From Chitinophaga sancti (GTDB lineage Bacteria; Bacteroidota; Bacteroidia; Chitinophagales; Chitinophagaceae), in NCBI RefSeq assembly GCF_034424315.1, contig NZ_CP139972.1:1984001-2048000 (forward strand): a stretch of DNA of 64,000 bases. The letters run 5' to 3'. The notes under the pieces were generated by a model. It did no database searches, was not told where the DNA came from, and saw only the letters and a program-made list of their open reading frames with translations. Below are positions 1-9,112 of the stretch, piece by piece (within the stretch, counting starts at the first letter, position 1; the number at the start of each line of letters is the position of its first letter). The translations under genes were made by a program, and so were the position numbers.

Positions 1-1
1 T

Positions 2-1384
2 ATTAACGAAAGTATGCTCACAGGCGAAAGCGTTCCCGTAAAAAAGGAAAAGGACAGTAAGGTTATCGCAGGGTCTATCAATGGAGATGGAGCATTGAAA
101 GTTAAGGTAACAGCCATTGGGAAAGACAGCTACCTGAACAGGGTCATTAACCTGGTGCAAGAGGCACAGGCAACCAAATCGGGTACACAGAACCTTGCGG
201 ACAAGGTAGCAAAATGGCTGACCTTTATTGCCATTGCCGTAGGAGTAGGCACATTCATTTATTGGTTTGCAAATAGTGGCGATACCGCCTTTGCATTGGA
301 AAGAATGGTAACGGTAATGGTAACAGCCTGTCCGCACGCTTTAGGTGTGGCTATACCGTTGGTAGTTGCTATTTCCACAACACTTTCGGCAACCAATGGT
401 CTGTTGATACGCAACCGTAACGCATTTGAAATCACAAGGAACATATCAACCGTTATTTTTGACAAAACCGGAACACTCACCAAAGGTTCCCATACCGTAG
501 AAAAGGTTATCCCGTTGAACAGTGAATACAATGCCGATGAGCTGATACAGTATGCCGCTGCCGTACAGCAAAATTCAGAACACCATATCGCAAAAGGCAT
601 TATGGCAACCTTAAAGGAAAAGCGCCTTGCCTTATGGAAATCGGAGAATTTTAGCTACATGCAGGGCATCGGTGTGCAAGGTAACGTCAACGGGAAAAGT
701 GTCATAGCTGCCGGAAAAAACTACTTCAGCGAAAACCACCTTTCGTTACCGGAAATACCAAAGGAAATCAATCAGGATGCCGAAACGGTAAACTTTCTGT
801 TAATTGAAGATAAAGTAGTCGGGATTATCACCTTGGCAGACAGCATCCGTGAGGGTTCGGAACAAGCAATTGACGAACTCAAAAAAATGGGTATCAAATC
901 TTTTCTGCTCACAGGCGACAATGAGAGGATTGCAGCTGCAGTAGCCGACAAATTAGGAATGGACGGTTTTTTAGCAAATGTACTTCCGCACAACAAGCAG
1001 GAGAAAGTAAAGGAATTACAGGCAAAAGGTGAAACCGTGGCAATGACAGGCGACGGTGTAAATGATGCGCCTGCACTGGCACAGGCTGACGTGGGCATAG
1101 CCATAGGTTCCGGTACTGACGTGGCTGCCGAAACTGCGGATATCATATTGGTGGACAGCGACCCAAGAGATGTAGTAAAGCTGATTGGCTTTGCTAAACG
1201 TACCTACAAAAAAATGGTGCAAAACCTGATATGGGCAGTTGGTTACAACGTGGTTGCAATTCCGCTTGCGGCAGGCATACTCTATCCGAAATTTATTTTA
1301 AGCCCCGCAATGGGTGCTGTGCTGATGAGTGTAAGCACAATTGTAGTAGCTATCAATGCAAGTCTTCTAAAAATTAATAAATGA
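2..1384 (+). CDS. CPH-type P1B copper-exporting P-type ATPase, 5'-truncated by window edge
   Basis: The frame is open from base 2, so the true start and the N-terminal metal-binding and first membrane segments lie outside the window. Visible in order are the actuator TGES motif (bases about 20-31), the membrane CPH triplet (329-337), the phosphorylation DKTGT motif (about 460), the HxxAKGI nucleotide-binding segment, and the GDGVNDAPALA hinge (about 1045). CPH rather than CPC is typical of the CopB-like P1B-3 subgroup, which exports copper or silver across the inner membrane using ATP. The multicopper oxidase starts 10 bases downstream on the same strand, which supports a copper-detoxification operon carried as cargo of the mobile element. 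Metal specificity is inferred from CPH and the neighbour. Confidence 0.92.
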   Translation: MNESMLTGESVPVKKEKDSKVIAGSINGDGALKVKVTAIGKDSYLNRVINLVQEAQATKSGTQNLADKVAKWLTFIAIAVGVGTFIYWFANSGDTAFALERMVTVMVTACPHALGVAIPLVVAISTTLSATNGLLIRNRNAFEITRNISTVIFDKTGTLTKGSHTVEKVIPLNSEYNADELIQYAAAVQQNSEHHIAKGIMATLKEKRLALWKSENFSYMQGIGVQGNVNGKSVIAAGKNYFSENHLSLPEIPKEINQDAETVNFLLIEDKVVGIITLADSIREGSEQAIDELKKMGIKSFLLTGDNERIAAAVADKLGMDGFLANVLPHNKQEKVKELQAKGETVAMTGDGVNDAPALAQADVGIAIGSGTDVAAETADIILVDSDPRDVVKLIGFAKRTYKKMVQNLIWAVGYNVVAIPLAAGILYPKFILSPAMGAVLMSVSTIVVAINASLLKINK

Positions 1385-1394
1385 GATTTTTAAA

Positions 1395-2594
1395 ATGGAT
1401 ATACAAAACCTTTTTCAAAAAAAGCTGCTGCCGATAGTTTTATTGCTTTTAGCAGCACATATTTCTTTTGCACAAAAAGTTGTCCGTTATGACTTGTATG
1501 TAAAAGACACTATCGTAAACTATGCAGGTAAATCAAAAAGGGCTATTGCCTTAAACGGTCAAATACCGATGCCAACGCTCACATTTACAGAGGGCGACAC
1601 AGCCGAGATTGTGGTGCATAACCGGTTAAAGGAAAGTACATCACTGCATTGGCACGGCGTATTTTTACCCAACAAAGAAGATGGCGTACCCTGGCTTACC
1701 CAAAAGCCTATCGAAGCAGGGGCAACCTATACCTATCGTTTTCCAATTATACAAAACGGAACGCATTGGTATCATTCCCATTCTGGTTTGCAGGAGCAGA
1801 TTGGGATGTACGGCAGTTTTATAATGAAAAAGCGGGATGATGATAAAACCCTTAGAAAGGGAATTGATGATTTGCCTACTGTACCCATCATTTTGAGTGA
1901 ATGGACAAATCTCAATCCGAATAACATCAACCGGATGCTACATAATGCCAATGATTGGGCGGCGATTAAAAAGAATGCTACGCAATCTTACGCAGAGGCT
2001 ATCCGTGAAGGAAAGTTTAAAACCAAATTAACCAATGAATGGAAACGGATGTTGGCAATGGACGTGAGCGACGTGTATTACGACAAAATCCTCATCAACG
2101 GAAACCATACTACCGACCTGAAAACAGTTGACGGTAAGACCCTAAAGGCAGGCGACAAGGTAAGGTTACGTATATCCAACGGCGGTGCATCATCTTACTT
2201 TTGGCTCCGGTACGCTGGCGGCAAAATGACCATAGTAGCAAGTGATGGTAATGACGTAGAGCCTGTTGAGGTGGACAGGCTCATCATTGCCGTATCGGAA
2301 ACCTATGACGTGGTAGTTACCATTCCCGATGATGGGTTGTCCTATGAGTTCCTTGCAACAACCGAGGATAGGACACAATCAGCAAGCTATTACATTGGAA
2401 ATGGTATCAAACAGCTTATTTCACCACTTCCGAGGCTCAAATATTTTGAGGGTATGAAAATGATGAACGACATGATGAAAATGAATGGCGACTTAGATGA
2501 TATGGGTATGAAAATGAGCCTGAACCAAATGGACATGAACGTGGTCATGTACCCCGAAATAACTGGCGAAGCTGAAAAAAAAACCAGACCATAA
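1395..2594 (+). CDS. Multicopper oxidase, N-terminal part (frameshifted)
   Basis: This is a periplasmic copper oxidase of the CopA/laccase family. The signal peptide spans residues 1-26 and ends in SFAQ. The first cupredoxin domain carries LHWHG (about residue 82) and HWYHSHSG (about 125), which are trinuclear-cluster ligands. A second cupredoxin domain follows, then a Met-rich stretch (about 352-392) resembling the copper-binding loops of CopA/PcoA. The frame stops at 2592-2594, just after an A9 run, without the C-terminal copper domain. That domain continues in another frame from about 2584. Removing one A joins the two parts with no gap, so together they form one oxidase of about 756 residues. 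It is either a disrupted gene, a sequencing error, or a product rescued by slippage. Confidence 0.85.
   Translation: MDIQNLFQKKLLPIVLLLLAAHISFAQKVVRYDLYVKDTIVNYAGKSKRAIALNGQIPMPTLTFTEGDTAEIVVHNRLKESTSLHWHGVFLPNKEDGVPWLTQKPIEAGATYTYRFPIIQNGTHWYHSHSGLQEQIGMYGSFIMKKRDDDKTLRKGIDDLPTVPIILSEWTNLNPNNINRMLHNANDWAAIKKNATQSYAEAIREGKFKTKLTNEWKRMLAMDVSDVYYDKILINGNHTTDLKTVDGKTLKAGDKVRLRISNGGASSYFWLRYAGGKMTIVASDGNDVEPVEVDRLIIAVSETYDVVVTIPDDGLSYEFLATTEDRTQSASYYIGNGIKQLISPLPRLKYFEGMKMMNDMMKMNGDLDDMGMKMSLNQMDMNVVMYPEITGEAEKKTRP
2575..2583 (+). other. A9 homopolymer causing frameshift in multicopper oxidase
   Basis: Nine A residues follow GAAGCTG. With nine, the frame reads Glu-Lys-Lys-Thr-Arg-Pro-stop. With eight, it reads Glu-Lys-Lys-Pro-Asp-His-Asn-Gln and runs into the C-terminal copper domain. 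The offset between the two frames is exactly one base. A runs of this length are prone to polymerase slippage and also to base-calling error. Confidence 0.85.
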
Positions 2595-2604
2595 CCAACA
2601 TGGT

Positions 2605-3666
2605 ATGAAAATGGACAATGACCCCAACCGTTATAATGCCAACGCTTTGGGAGATATTGTTACCCTAAACTATGCTATGCTGAAATCTCCGCACAATACA
2701 ACACTTCCTACAGATGCCCCGGTGAAAGACATTAAATTTACCCTGACGGGAAATATGAACCGTTATGTATGGAGCATGGACAATAAGGTGCTTTCCGAAA
2801 CCGATAAAATACCGGTAAATAAAGGAGAAATTTTACGCATTACCATTTACAATAACTCTATGATGCGCCATCCGATGCACCTGCATGGGTTTGATTTCAG
2901 GGTATTGAACGGCAACGGCGAAAATGCACCGATGAAAAATATCATTGATATTATGCCGATGGAAACTGATACGATAGAATTTGCAGCGAATGAGGAGGGC
3001 GACTGGTTTTTTCACTGCCATATACTCTATCACATGATGTCGGGGATGAACCGTGTGTTTGCCGTGGGTGATTATCAGAACCCTTATCTGCCTGATAAGC
3101 CAAAAGCCTATAAAGCATTACAAAGAGAAAGTAATATGCCACATTTTATGATACAGAATGATTTTGCAACCAATGGTAATGACGGAGAAGCGATGCTTCA
3201 GAATACAAGATGGAATTTAGGCACAGAATGGCGATTGGGTTACAACGATATGCACGGCTATGAAGTGGAAACCCATTTGGGAAGATATATCGGTAAAATG
3301 CAATGGTTTATGCCGTTTATAGGCTTTGACTGGCGATATCGAAGAATGGGGATAGACGAACAGGAAAAGAACCTGTTCGGGCAAAAGAATGAAAAAGATA
3401 CACGAAGAGCATTTAGCTTGGGCTTTATGTACACCTTGCCAATGCTCGTTAATTTTCAGGCAGAAGTATATCACGATGGTATTATACGACTGTCACTGAT
3501 GCGTGAAGATATTCCTGTGTCCAAAAGAGTGAGGGCTGGCTTTATGGTCAATACAGACAAAGAATTTATGGGTCAATTGAGATACATTATCAATAAAAAT
3601 TTGAATGTGCGTGTGCATTATGATAGTGATATGGGATTCGGTGGAGGTTTAACGCTCAATTATTAG
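2605..3666 (+). CDS. Multicopper oxidase, C-terminal copper domain plus CopB-like barrel
   Basis: This is the downstream half of the oxidase beginning at 1395. The ATG at 2605 is only the first methionine in this frame; the natural join is in the A9 run. It contains HPMHLHGFDF (about residue 91) and WFFHCHILYHMMSGM (about 135), the C-terminal type 1/2/3 copper ligand motifs. After about residue 170 the sequence switches to an amphipathic, aromatic-rich pattern ending in GGGLTLNY, which resembles the CopB outer-membrane copper protein. A CopA-CopB type fusion is therefore likely (inference). No ribosome-binding site of note precedes the ATG, so independent translation is doubtful. Confidence 0.8.
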   Translation: MKMDNDPNRYNANALGDIVTLNYAMLKSPHNTTLPTDAPVKDIKFTLTGNMNRYVWSMDNKVLSETDKIPVNKGEILRITIYNNSMMRHPMHLHGFDFRVLNGNGENAPMKNIIDIMPMETDTIEFAANEEGDWFFHCHILYHMMSGMNRVFAVGDYQNPYLPDKPKAYKALQRESNMPHFMIQNDFATNGNDGEAMLQNTRWNLGTEWRLGYNDMHGYEVETHLGRYIGKMQWFMPFIGFDWRYRRMGIDEQEKNLFGQKNEKDTRRAFSLGFMYTLPMLVNFQAEVYHDGIIRLSLMREDIPVSKRVRAGFMVNTDKEFMGQLRYIINKNLNVRVHYDSDMGFGGGLTLNY

Positions 3667-3678
3667 ACCTTATACAGC

Positions 3679-3709
3679 AACCCCTCTTAGATTTCAGAGG
3701 GGTTTCATT
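3679..3709 (+). terminator. Intrinsic terminator of the copper operon
   Basis: A perfect 9-bp stem (AACCCCTCT at 3679-3687 with AGAGGGGTT at 3696-3704) has an 8-base loop and is followed by TCATTTTT on the + strand. It sits 12 bases after the oxidase stop and just before the convergent ORF6N gene stop. Confidence 0.8.
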
Positions 3710-3710
3710 T

Positions 3711-4589
3711 TTACCTGTTTAAAATTTGGAGCATCCTGCCGACTTCAATATCCATTCGGGAAAATGCAAACCATTTTTTGCCCAAATCTTTGAGCGAAGC
3801 CCCGATGTGGTAAAGCTCCGCACCGTCAATGATTAAAAAGCGGTCATGGGCATCGGCAAATACTTCAATTTCAATAGGTGGATATTGACTGTTGTAACGT
3901 TGCAAATCCAGCCGTAACTGATTACTGATGCTTTTGGTATAGATTGTTGCGGTTACAACCGAACTGCGTTTACCCATCAAAGTCAGTACTGTATCGTCCA
4001 CGTAATTATCCAGCAGGATAATGGAACTTTTGGAACTTCTGATAATATCAGATACAAAGGCGTAGGCATCAAAAACCTGCCCATTGTAGAAGATACCTTT
4101 TTCGCTATGGAGCTTGTCGCTTTCCAAAGCCTTAAATAACTCTTCAAATTTTTGGTCGGCTTCGATTTGCTTTAATTCAATATTATCCAAACGATGAAAC
4201 AAAGAAGCGTTGCTGATGAGCATACGCCGCATTTCTACGAAGGCTTCCATAATTTCCACGCTGACTTTAACGGCTATATCGGAACGGAGTATGGCAGATA
4301 CCATTGCAACCCCTTGTTCGGTAAAAACGTATGGTAAATAACGTCTGCCACCATAAGTTAAACTTGAGGTTCCAATTTGGAACCTCAAGTTGGTGGCTTC
4401 CTCATCGGTCAATTGAAAGCAGAAAGAAACAGGGAACCTTTCCATATTTCTTTTTACGGCTTTGTTGAGGTTCTTCGTTTCCACCTGGTACAAGGAAGCG
4501 AGATCACTGTCCAGCATCACTTGTTTGCCACGTAGGGTATGAATCAGGTTCTTGATTTCAGTTGGAATTATGGTAGGCTTATTTTCCAT
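3711..4589 (-). CDS. ORF6N domain protein with PLD-like C-terminal half
   Basis: The N-terminal 110 residues match the ORF6N DNA-binding domain common on phages and Bacteroidota conjugative elements (IKNLIHTLRGKQVMLDSDLA near residue 12; YVFTEQGVAMVSAILRS near residue 88). The C-terminal 120 residues (SSIILLDNYVDDTVLTLM, then HDRFLIIDG and YHIGASLKDLGKK) resemble a degenerate phospholipase-D-like nuclease fold, with HxR in place of HxK. The start ATG shares one base with the topB stop (TAATG), so translation is coupled. It probably acts on nucleic acid as an accessory of the element; the exact role is unknown. Confidence 0.85.
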   Translation of the reverse strand: MENKPTIIPTEIKNLIHTLRGKQVMLDSDLASLYQVETKNLNKAVKRNMERFPVSFCFQLTDEEATNLRFQIGTSSLTYGGRRYLPYVFTEQGVAMVSAILRSDIAVKVSVEIMEAFVEMRRMLISNASLFHRLDNIELKQIEADQKFEELFKALESDKLHSEKGIFYNGQVFDAYAFVSDIIRSSKSSIILLDNYVDDTVLTLMGKRSSVVTATIYTKSISNQLRLDLQRYNSQYPPIEIEVFADAHDRFLIIDGAELYHIGASLKDLGKKWFAFSRMDIEVGRMLQILNR

Positions 4590-6673
4590 TACTTTTTGTA
4601 GCTTTTGTTATTATCAAACTCAAAAGAGGTCTTGCAGTCATTATCCAATACGATATAAGCATCGAATTTCTTTCCCGCCTTGCTTTTCATTCCTTTGATG
4701 AGTGTTGTTTTCCTTTTGTTGACAAGGCTTTCAATATCGGCGATGCCGATTTGTACGCCACATACGTTGCGGAACTGTACCCAATTGCAAGCTTCATCAG
4801 GGCATTTTATAATCTTGTCACGGATAATGAGTTGATGGCTTTTGCATTTCGGACAAGTCAGTTGAGGCAGGTTGCCTTTGGCAATTGAAGTTTGCAGCAG
4901 TTCATTTGTAATTGAGGAAGCATAGGTTTCCATTTCCGTTTGAAATTCCCCCGCATCCGCTTCGCCCATTTCGATTTTCTGCAAAGCCAATTCCCATTCG
5001 GCGGTCATCGCCACGTCTGCAATTTTCCGGTCTTTTACCAGCTCATACACCTGCAATCCTTTTTCTGTAGGAATTAAGGATTTCTTTTCCCTTTGGATAT
5101 AGTTACGGGTAAACAGGGTTTCAATGATTGCGGCTCTTGTCGCAGGAGTGCCGATACCTATATTTTGCAAGGCTTTCCGTTCTTCTTCGTTCTCTATTTC
5201 CTTTCCGGCAGTTTCCATTGCCGACAAAAGTCCTGCTTCAGTATATAGTACGGGCGGTTTGGTCTTCTTTTCCAAAACGGAGGCTTCCTTTATTTTCAGT
5301 TCGTCGCCCTTTTTCAATTCGGGAATATCCTGCACAGGTTCGCTATCATCCTCCGAGAAGCTGCCTTTAATGCCACGCCAGCCAGCTTCCATAATCTTAC
5401 AGCCTTTTGCTGCAAAATCATAATGCAGTACCTGCAAATTAACGTCGGTTATTTCTTTGATACAGGCTTGCGAAATAGCTTCGAGCAACCGAAGGGCAAT
5501 CATATCGTAAACAGAATTTTCCTTTGCGTTAAGGGCAGACGGTATTTTATCCGTAATCAGTAGCCCGTGATGATCGGTAACACGCAGGTCGTTTACAATG
5601 CGTTTATTGAAACGCCCCCATTTCATTTTGCTTACGGCTTGCTTGCAGGTATCACGGTCCTGCAAAGCCCGCACGAGGTTGGGAATTTCTGTCCACATAT
5701 CTTCAGGAATGTATTTACTTCCGGTGCGTGGATAAGTGATAAATTTCTTTTCGTAAAGGCTTTGGGCAATGTTGAGAGTTTCTTCAGCCGAAAGGTTCAA
5801 TTTTTTGTTCGCTTCCTTTTGCAGCCCTGTAAGGTCAAACAACAACGGCGGCTGCTCTGTAACGCTTTTAGTTTCCTCCGATGCCACGGTTGCCGTATTA
5901 CTTCGCTGTATGGCATTCAGCGTATTATCGGCAAGTCTTTGGTCATCCCATCTGCTTTTGGAAAGGCTTTTAAAATCAACCATTTCTTTGCTGTGCGATA
6001 GTTGGATCTGCCAGTAGCTTCTTACCGTGAAATTTTTGTTCTCCAGGTAGCGTTTGCAGATTAGGGCCAGTGTTGGTGTTTGTACCCGTCCGAGCGAATA
6101 AACGCCATTACCTGCGGCAATGCTCAACGCTTGTGTAGCATTTATGCCCACGAGCCAATCGGCACGGCTTCTGCCTTGTGCCGCCTGATACAATCCATCA
6201 AAGTCTGCTCCGTCTTTGAGGTTATCAAATCCCTGCTTAATGGCTTTTTCGGTAAGCGAACTAATCCAAAGCCGTTCAAACGGTTTGCCACATTTCAGGT
6301 ATTCGTAAATATACCTGAAAATTAGTTCGCCCTCACGTCCTGCATCGGTAGCAACGATGATGCTATCGCTTTTATTGAATAGTTCTTTAATGACTTTTAG
6401 TTGCTTCGTTGCACCTGCATCGGCGATATAGCCCTTATCTTTTTTGACCTTGCGGACGGTCAGTAAAAATGGGTTGGGCAATATCGGTAAAGCGGTTTTG
6501 TCAAACCCTGAAATGCCGTAGTCTTCGGGCATTCCCAATCCTATCAAGTGACCGAATGCCCACGTAACAAGATAGCCGTTACCTGTCAGGTAGCCGTCCT
6601 TTTTTTTGGATGCCCCCAGCAAGCCCGCTATTTCTCTTGCTACGCTTGGTTTTTCTGCAATTATTGTTTTCAT
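4589..6673 (-). CDS. topB: DNA topoisomerase III (Exc-like) of a conjugative element
   Basis: This is a 694-residue type IA topoisomerase that relaxes and decatenates DNA through a 5'-phosphotyrosine link. The TOPRIM domain occupies the N-terminus (MKTIIAEKPSVAREIAGLLG; DAGREGELIFR near residue 108). The catalytic tyrosine lies in KFITYPRTGSKYI (about residue 312). A CPKC...CPDEAC zinc-binding motif occurs near residues 620-640. Length and neighbours match the TopB proteins of CTnDOT-type elements, where the homologue Exc is the last gene of the excision operon. It follows the DUF3945-type gene by 3 bases and overlaps the ORF6N gene by one base. Confidence 0.95.
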   Translation of the reverse strand: MKTIIAEKPSVAREIAGLLGASKKKDGYLTGNGYLVTWAFGHLIGLGMPEDYGISGFDKTALPILPNPFLLTVRKVKKDKGYIADAGATKQLKVIKELFNKSDSIIVATDAGREGELIFRYIYEYLKCGKPFERLWISSLTEKAIKQGFDNLKDGADFDGLYQAAQGRSRADWLVGINATQALSIAAGNGVYSLGRVQTPTLALICKRYLENKNFTVRSYWQIQLSHSKEMVDFKSLSKSRWDDQRLADNTLNAIQRSNTATVASEETKSVTEQPPLLFDLTGLQKEANKKLNLSAEETLNIAQSLYEKKFITYPRTGSKYIPEDMWTEIPNLVRALQDRDTCKQAVSKMKWGRFNKRIVNDLRVTDHHGLLITDKIPSALNAKENSVYDMIALRLLEAISQACIKEITDVNLQVLHYDFAAKGCKIMEAGWRGIKGSFSEDDSEPVQDIPELKKGDELKIKEASVLEKKTKPPVLYTEAGLLSAMETAGKEIENEEERKALQNIGIGTPATRAAIIETLFTRNYIQREKKSLIPTEKGLQVYELVKDRKIADVAMTAEWELALQKIEMGEADAGEFQTEMETYASSITNELLQTSIAKGNLPQLTCPKCKSHQLIIRDKIIKCPDEACNWVQFRNVCGVQIGIADIESLVNKRKTTLIKGMKSKAGKKFDAYIVLDNDCKTSFEFDNNKSYKK

Positions 6674-6676
6674 ACG

Positions 6677-8146
6677 CTAAACTTTTCTTCCCTTGGATTT
6701 GGCAGGCGCTTGCGGTTTTTCCTGTTGCTCCTGCTGCTGTTTGTTTTTCGGAGTATGCTGTCCCGATTTCAAAGGCTCATTGATTTTTTTGGTCGCTTCA
6801 TTGTTTTTACCCTCAGAATTAACGGCAACCTGGGTTTTATTGGCTTCGGCAGGTTTTGCCTGTGCCTTAACCTGGCTTGGGAACTGGAAGTTTGTTTTTC
6901 CGGTTTCTGCATTGAAAGTAATATAGCCCTGATATGGCTGCCCTTTCTTATCCTTCAACCCGTCGATGTAAACAGTTTGCCCGGCTTTAAAATCCTTATG
7001 CTGCTCATCGGTCAGTTCTTTGCCCCTGAAAGTTTTCGGCGCTTCCTGCGGCTGGCTTTGCTGATTGGTCTGCTGATTGGTCTGCCCATTGTTTTGGGTC
7101 TGCCTGTTGGTGTTGTTACGGTCAAACAAAAACTCCACATAACGCTTGTCCGCATTGAACTGTACGGTTGCAGAGAACTCTGTTCCCTTGGTGGAGGTCA
7201 TACCGTCTAACTTTAAGGGCTTGCCCTCCATTAAGGTTTGCTTTTGGGCATCGTCCAGTTTCACGCCCTTTATCTCATTAGGAATTTTGACGAACTCCGT
7301 CCGTAGGGCAATTACATCATTGGTAAGCCTGTCTATACTGATAATAGAAGGCATCTGTTCGCCTGTCTTGGTATTTGTTAGGTTAACTACACGACCCATG
7401 TTGCCTGTTGCGAGCAGGTTTTTCTTATCCTCGTCTGTAAACTTGTGTCCGAAAAACTCAAAATGCAGGTTAGGCTCTTTTTTAATGCCGTGTATTCCTA
7501 CCACAACTCTTCCATCCTCTGCTTGCTGCAAAGACAGGCGGGCATCCGTGCGAAGAATAGTACCACCCAGGTTAACCCCTATCGGTAAGAGTTCATTAGT
7601 TTTATAACCTTTCAATAAAGGGTCAAGGAGGTTTCTTTTTTCAAGGTACTCCTTACTTAATCCGAGATTGTTCATCGTGTCCCAATCAATCTGTTCCGGT
7701 TTGTAGCGGTATTCGCCTGTTTCCGGTGCTGTCTGTGTTGTTGCCATATCTTTTTGATTTTCTTGTTTTTTATCCGGTTGAGGTTCGGGTTTTACTTCGT
7801 GTTCTTTCATCACTTTTTCGCCTTCGGGAGTAGGCTTATCTACCTGCTTCTGCATTTGCTCTGCCTTTTCAACGGCAAGTGGCGCAGGCACTTTAAAGAA
7901 TGAGAAATTGGTAGGGTTCTTTAACTGACTGAAAAAATTGGAAAAGAAGTTGGAAAAGAAATCACCGCTCTTGTCCACACGCATAAACTGGTTTTGGTTT
8001 TTTTTCGTGGGGTCTACGGTTTCCATTTTTCCATTCTCGTCAATGCTCTTTACCGCCTGGATTTTCATTTTTTCTTTATCCAGCACCAACAGAATGTCCG
8101 ATAGCTGTTCGGGCATTTTCGGTTTGTTAGTTGTTTCTTCGCTCAT
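6677..8146 (-). CDS. DUF4099/DUF3945 domain protein of conjugative element (orf3-like)
   Basis: The open frame extends to 8218 with a TTG start, but the first ATG at 8146 (MSEETTNKPKMPEQLSDILL) gives the usual family start and is chosen here. The protein is hydrophilic and repetitive. An N-terminal region on KMKIQAVKSIDENG is followed by two or three similar units of about 55 residues built on FRGKELTDEQ or GVKLDDAQ, then a turn and an FNAD/FNAE strand (near residues 270-310 and 365-420). The tail is Lys/Gln-rich. This pattern matches DUF4099/DUF3945 proteins found beside topB on Bacteroidota conjugative elements. In CTnDOT the equivalent position is orf3 of the excision operon. The biochemical role is unknown. 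Confidence 0.82.
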   Translation of the reverse strand: MSEETTNKPKMPEQLSDILLVLDKEKMKIQAVKSIDENGKMETVDPTKKNQNQFMRVDKSGDFFSNFFSNFFSQLKNPTNFSFFKVPAPLAVEKAEQMQKQVDKPTPEGEKVMKEHEVKPEPQPDKKQENQKDMATTQTAPETGEYRYKPEQIDWDTMNNLGLSKEYLEKRNLLDPLLKGYKTNELLPIGVNLGGTILRTDARLSLQQAEDGRVVVGIHGIKKEPNLHFEFFGHKFTDEDKKNLLATGNMGRVVNLTNTKTGEQMPSIISIDRLTNDVIALRTEFVKIPNEIKGVKLDDAQKQTLMEGKPLKLDGMTSTKGTEFSATVQFNADKRYVEFLFDRNNTNRQTQNNGQTNQQTNQQSQPQEAPKTFRGKELTDEQHKDFKAGQTVYIDGLKDKKGQPYQGYITFNAETGKTNFQFPSQVKAQAKPAEANKTQVAVNSEGKNNEATKKINEPLKSGQHTPKNKQQQEQQEKPQAPAKSKGRKV

Positions 8147-8230
8147 ATTCTGAAAATTTAAAAGTTCACGCCCGAATGTAAAGGAAGCGTTCACTGCATT
8201 GCCCGAAGTGGCACTCAAAGGCAGTATTTG

Positions 8231-8539
8231 TCACTTATTGGCGCTCAGTTTGGTGGTAGGCGGATTAAAACTTTCCCTTATGAACTGATGTACGTCGGAT
8301 AGTTTGTAATACAGCTTACCGCTGATGGTGTAATAAGGCAGCTTGCCGATAGAGCGATAACGTTGAAGGGAACGGTTACTGATTTTGAGCATCTGAAGCA
8401 AATCCTGGTTATCAAGTAATTCTTCGCCGTCTATGCTGTTGCGTTTCTTTTGCAATTCGTTTATATTGTCGCCCAGCATATCGAGGCGACCCATAAGGCG
8501 CTCCATCCACGCCAAAAATTCCATTCTGTCAATATTCAT
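8231..8539 (-). CDS. Small excisionase-type helix-turn-helix protein (xis2d-like position)
   Basis: This 102-residue protein carries a MerR/excisionase-like winged helix in its second half: LLDNQDLLQMLKISNRSLQRYRSIGKLPYYT followed by YYKLSDVHQFI. The first 45 residues are a charged helical segment. This is the helix_turn_helix_17 pattern, which in CTnDOT is seen in Xis2c/Xis2d, recombination directionality factors that bend DNA for excision. It lies 27 bases downstream of the paralogous HTH gene at 8567-8920. Assignment to excision is by family and position. Confidence 0.85.
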   Translation of the reverse strand: MNIDRMEFLAWMERLMGRLDMLGDNINELQKKRNSIDGEELLDNQDLLQMLKISNRSLQRYRSIGKLPYYTISGKLYYKLSDVHQFIRESFNPPTTKLSANK

Positions 8540-8566
8540 AGGAACATACTTTTTGAGGGTTCATAC

Positions 8567-8920
8567 CTATTTGTTATCTGTCTTTATCTTCCTGCCTTTC
8601 TTGACATAGCTTTTGCCCTTTGCCATAAGTTCCTGCACAAACTCGTCACTGCTCTGTATGGCATTAGCGTTAAGCATATCCCTGATCGCTCCGATGGTAT
8701 AGAAATATTGACCATAGATTTTTGAATAGGCTATCTCGCCTTTAGTACGCATACGCCATAGCGTTTTCTCGCTGATGTGCAGGTATTGGCATACCTCGTG
8801 GTTATTGAGCCACAGATCATCATAGCTTTTATCTTCCTGTCTTTTCAGATAATCAGCAATGGCGTTTATACGGCTATTAAGCTGTTGCCACGCTTCATCT
8901 TCAATAGTTATTATTTTCAT
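8567..8920 (-). CDS. Small excisionase-type helix-turn-helix protein (xis2c-like position)
   Basis: The frame opens at 8992 with TTG, but ATG 8920 (MKIITIEDEAWQQLNSRINA) gives the standard form of this family, 117 residues. The core is DLWLNNHEVCQYLHISEKTLWRMRTKGEIAYSK with YFYTIGAIRDML, an excisionase-like HTH with a tyrosine-rich wing. The tail is Lys-rich. It is the first gene of the minus-strand series ending in topB, the place occupied by xis2c in CTnDOT. Repeated TGCCA elements lie 40-80 bases upstream. Confidence 0.85.
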   Translation of the reverse strand: MKIITIEDEAWQQLNSRINAIADYLKRQEDKSYDDLWLNNHEVCQYLHISEKTLWRMRTKGEIAYSKIYGQYFYTIGAIRDMLNANAIQSSDEFVQELMAKGKSYVKKGRKIKTDNK

Positions 8921-8962
8921 TGCACAGCTTTTTAAATGTTTACTATGCAAAATTGGTAAGGG

Positions 8963-8997
8963 TGGCAGAGTTTGTCTGCCAATGCCTGCCAATTGGT
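8963..8997 (-). promoter_or_regulatory. Inverted and direct TGCCA repeats upstream of the excision genes
   Basis: TGGCAGA (8963-8969) and TCTGCCA (8975-8981) form a 7-bp inverted repeat. They are followed by TGCCAAT direct repeats ending in TGCCAATTGG (to about 8997). The spacing to ATG 8920 is about 45 bases. RteC of CTnDOT binds an inverted repeat upstream of xis2c, so this is the natural candidate operator, by analogy only. Confidence 0.4.
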
Positions 8998-9112
8998 TTA
9001 GCGGTTTTTTGAAAATAATTGCAAAGCGGCAAAACCCTTGTTTGATAAGGGTTTCAGAAGATTTGGGGTTGTTATTACATCATTTTACCACGATTTGCCA
9101 ATTGGCACATAT

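Noticed and set aside
6548..7210. 220-aa + strand frame over topB/DUF3945
   Set aside because: Antisense shadow of two well-supported genes; the Phe/Leu-rich product is what antisense of Lys/Gln-rich coding gives.
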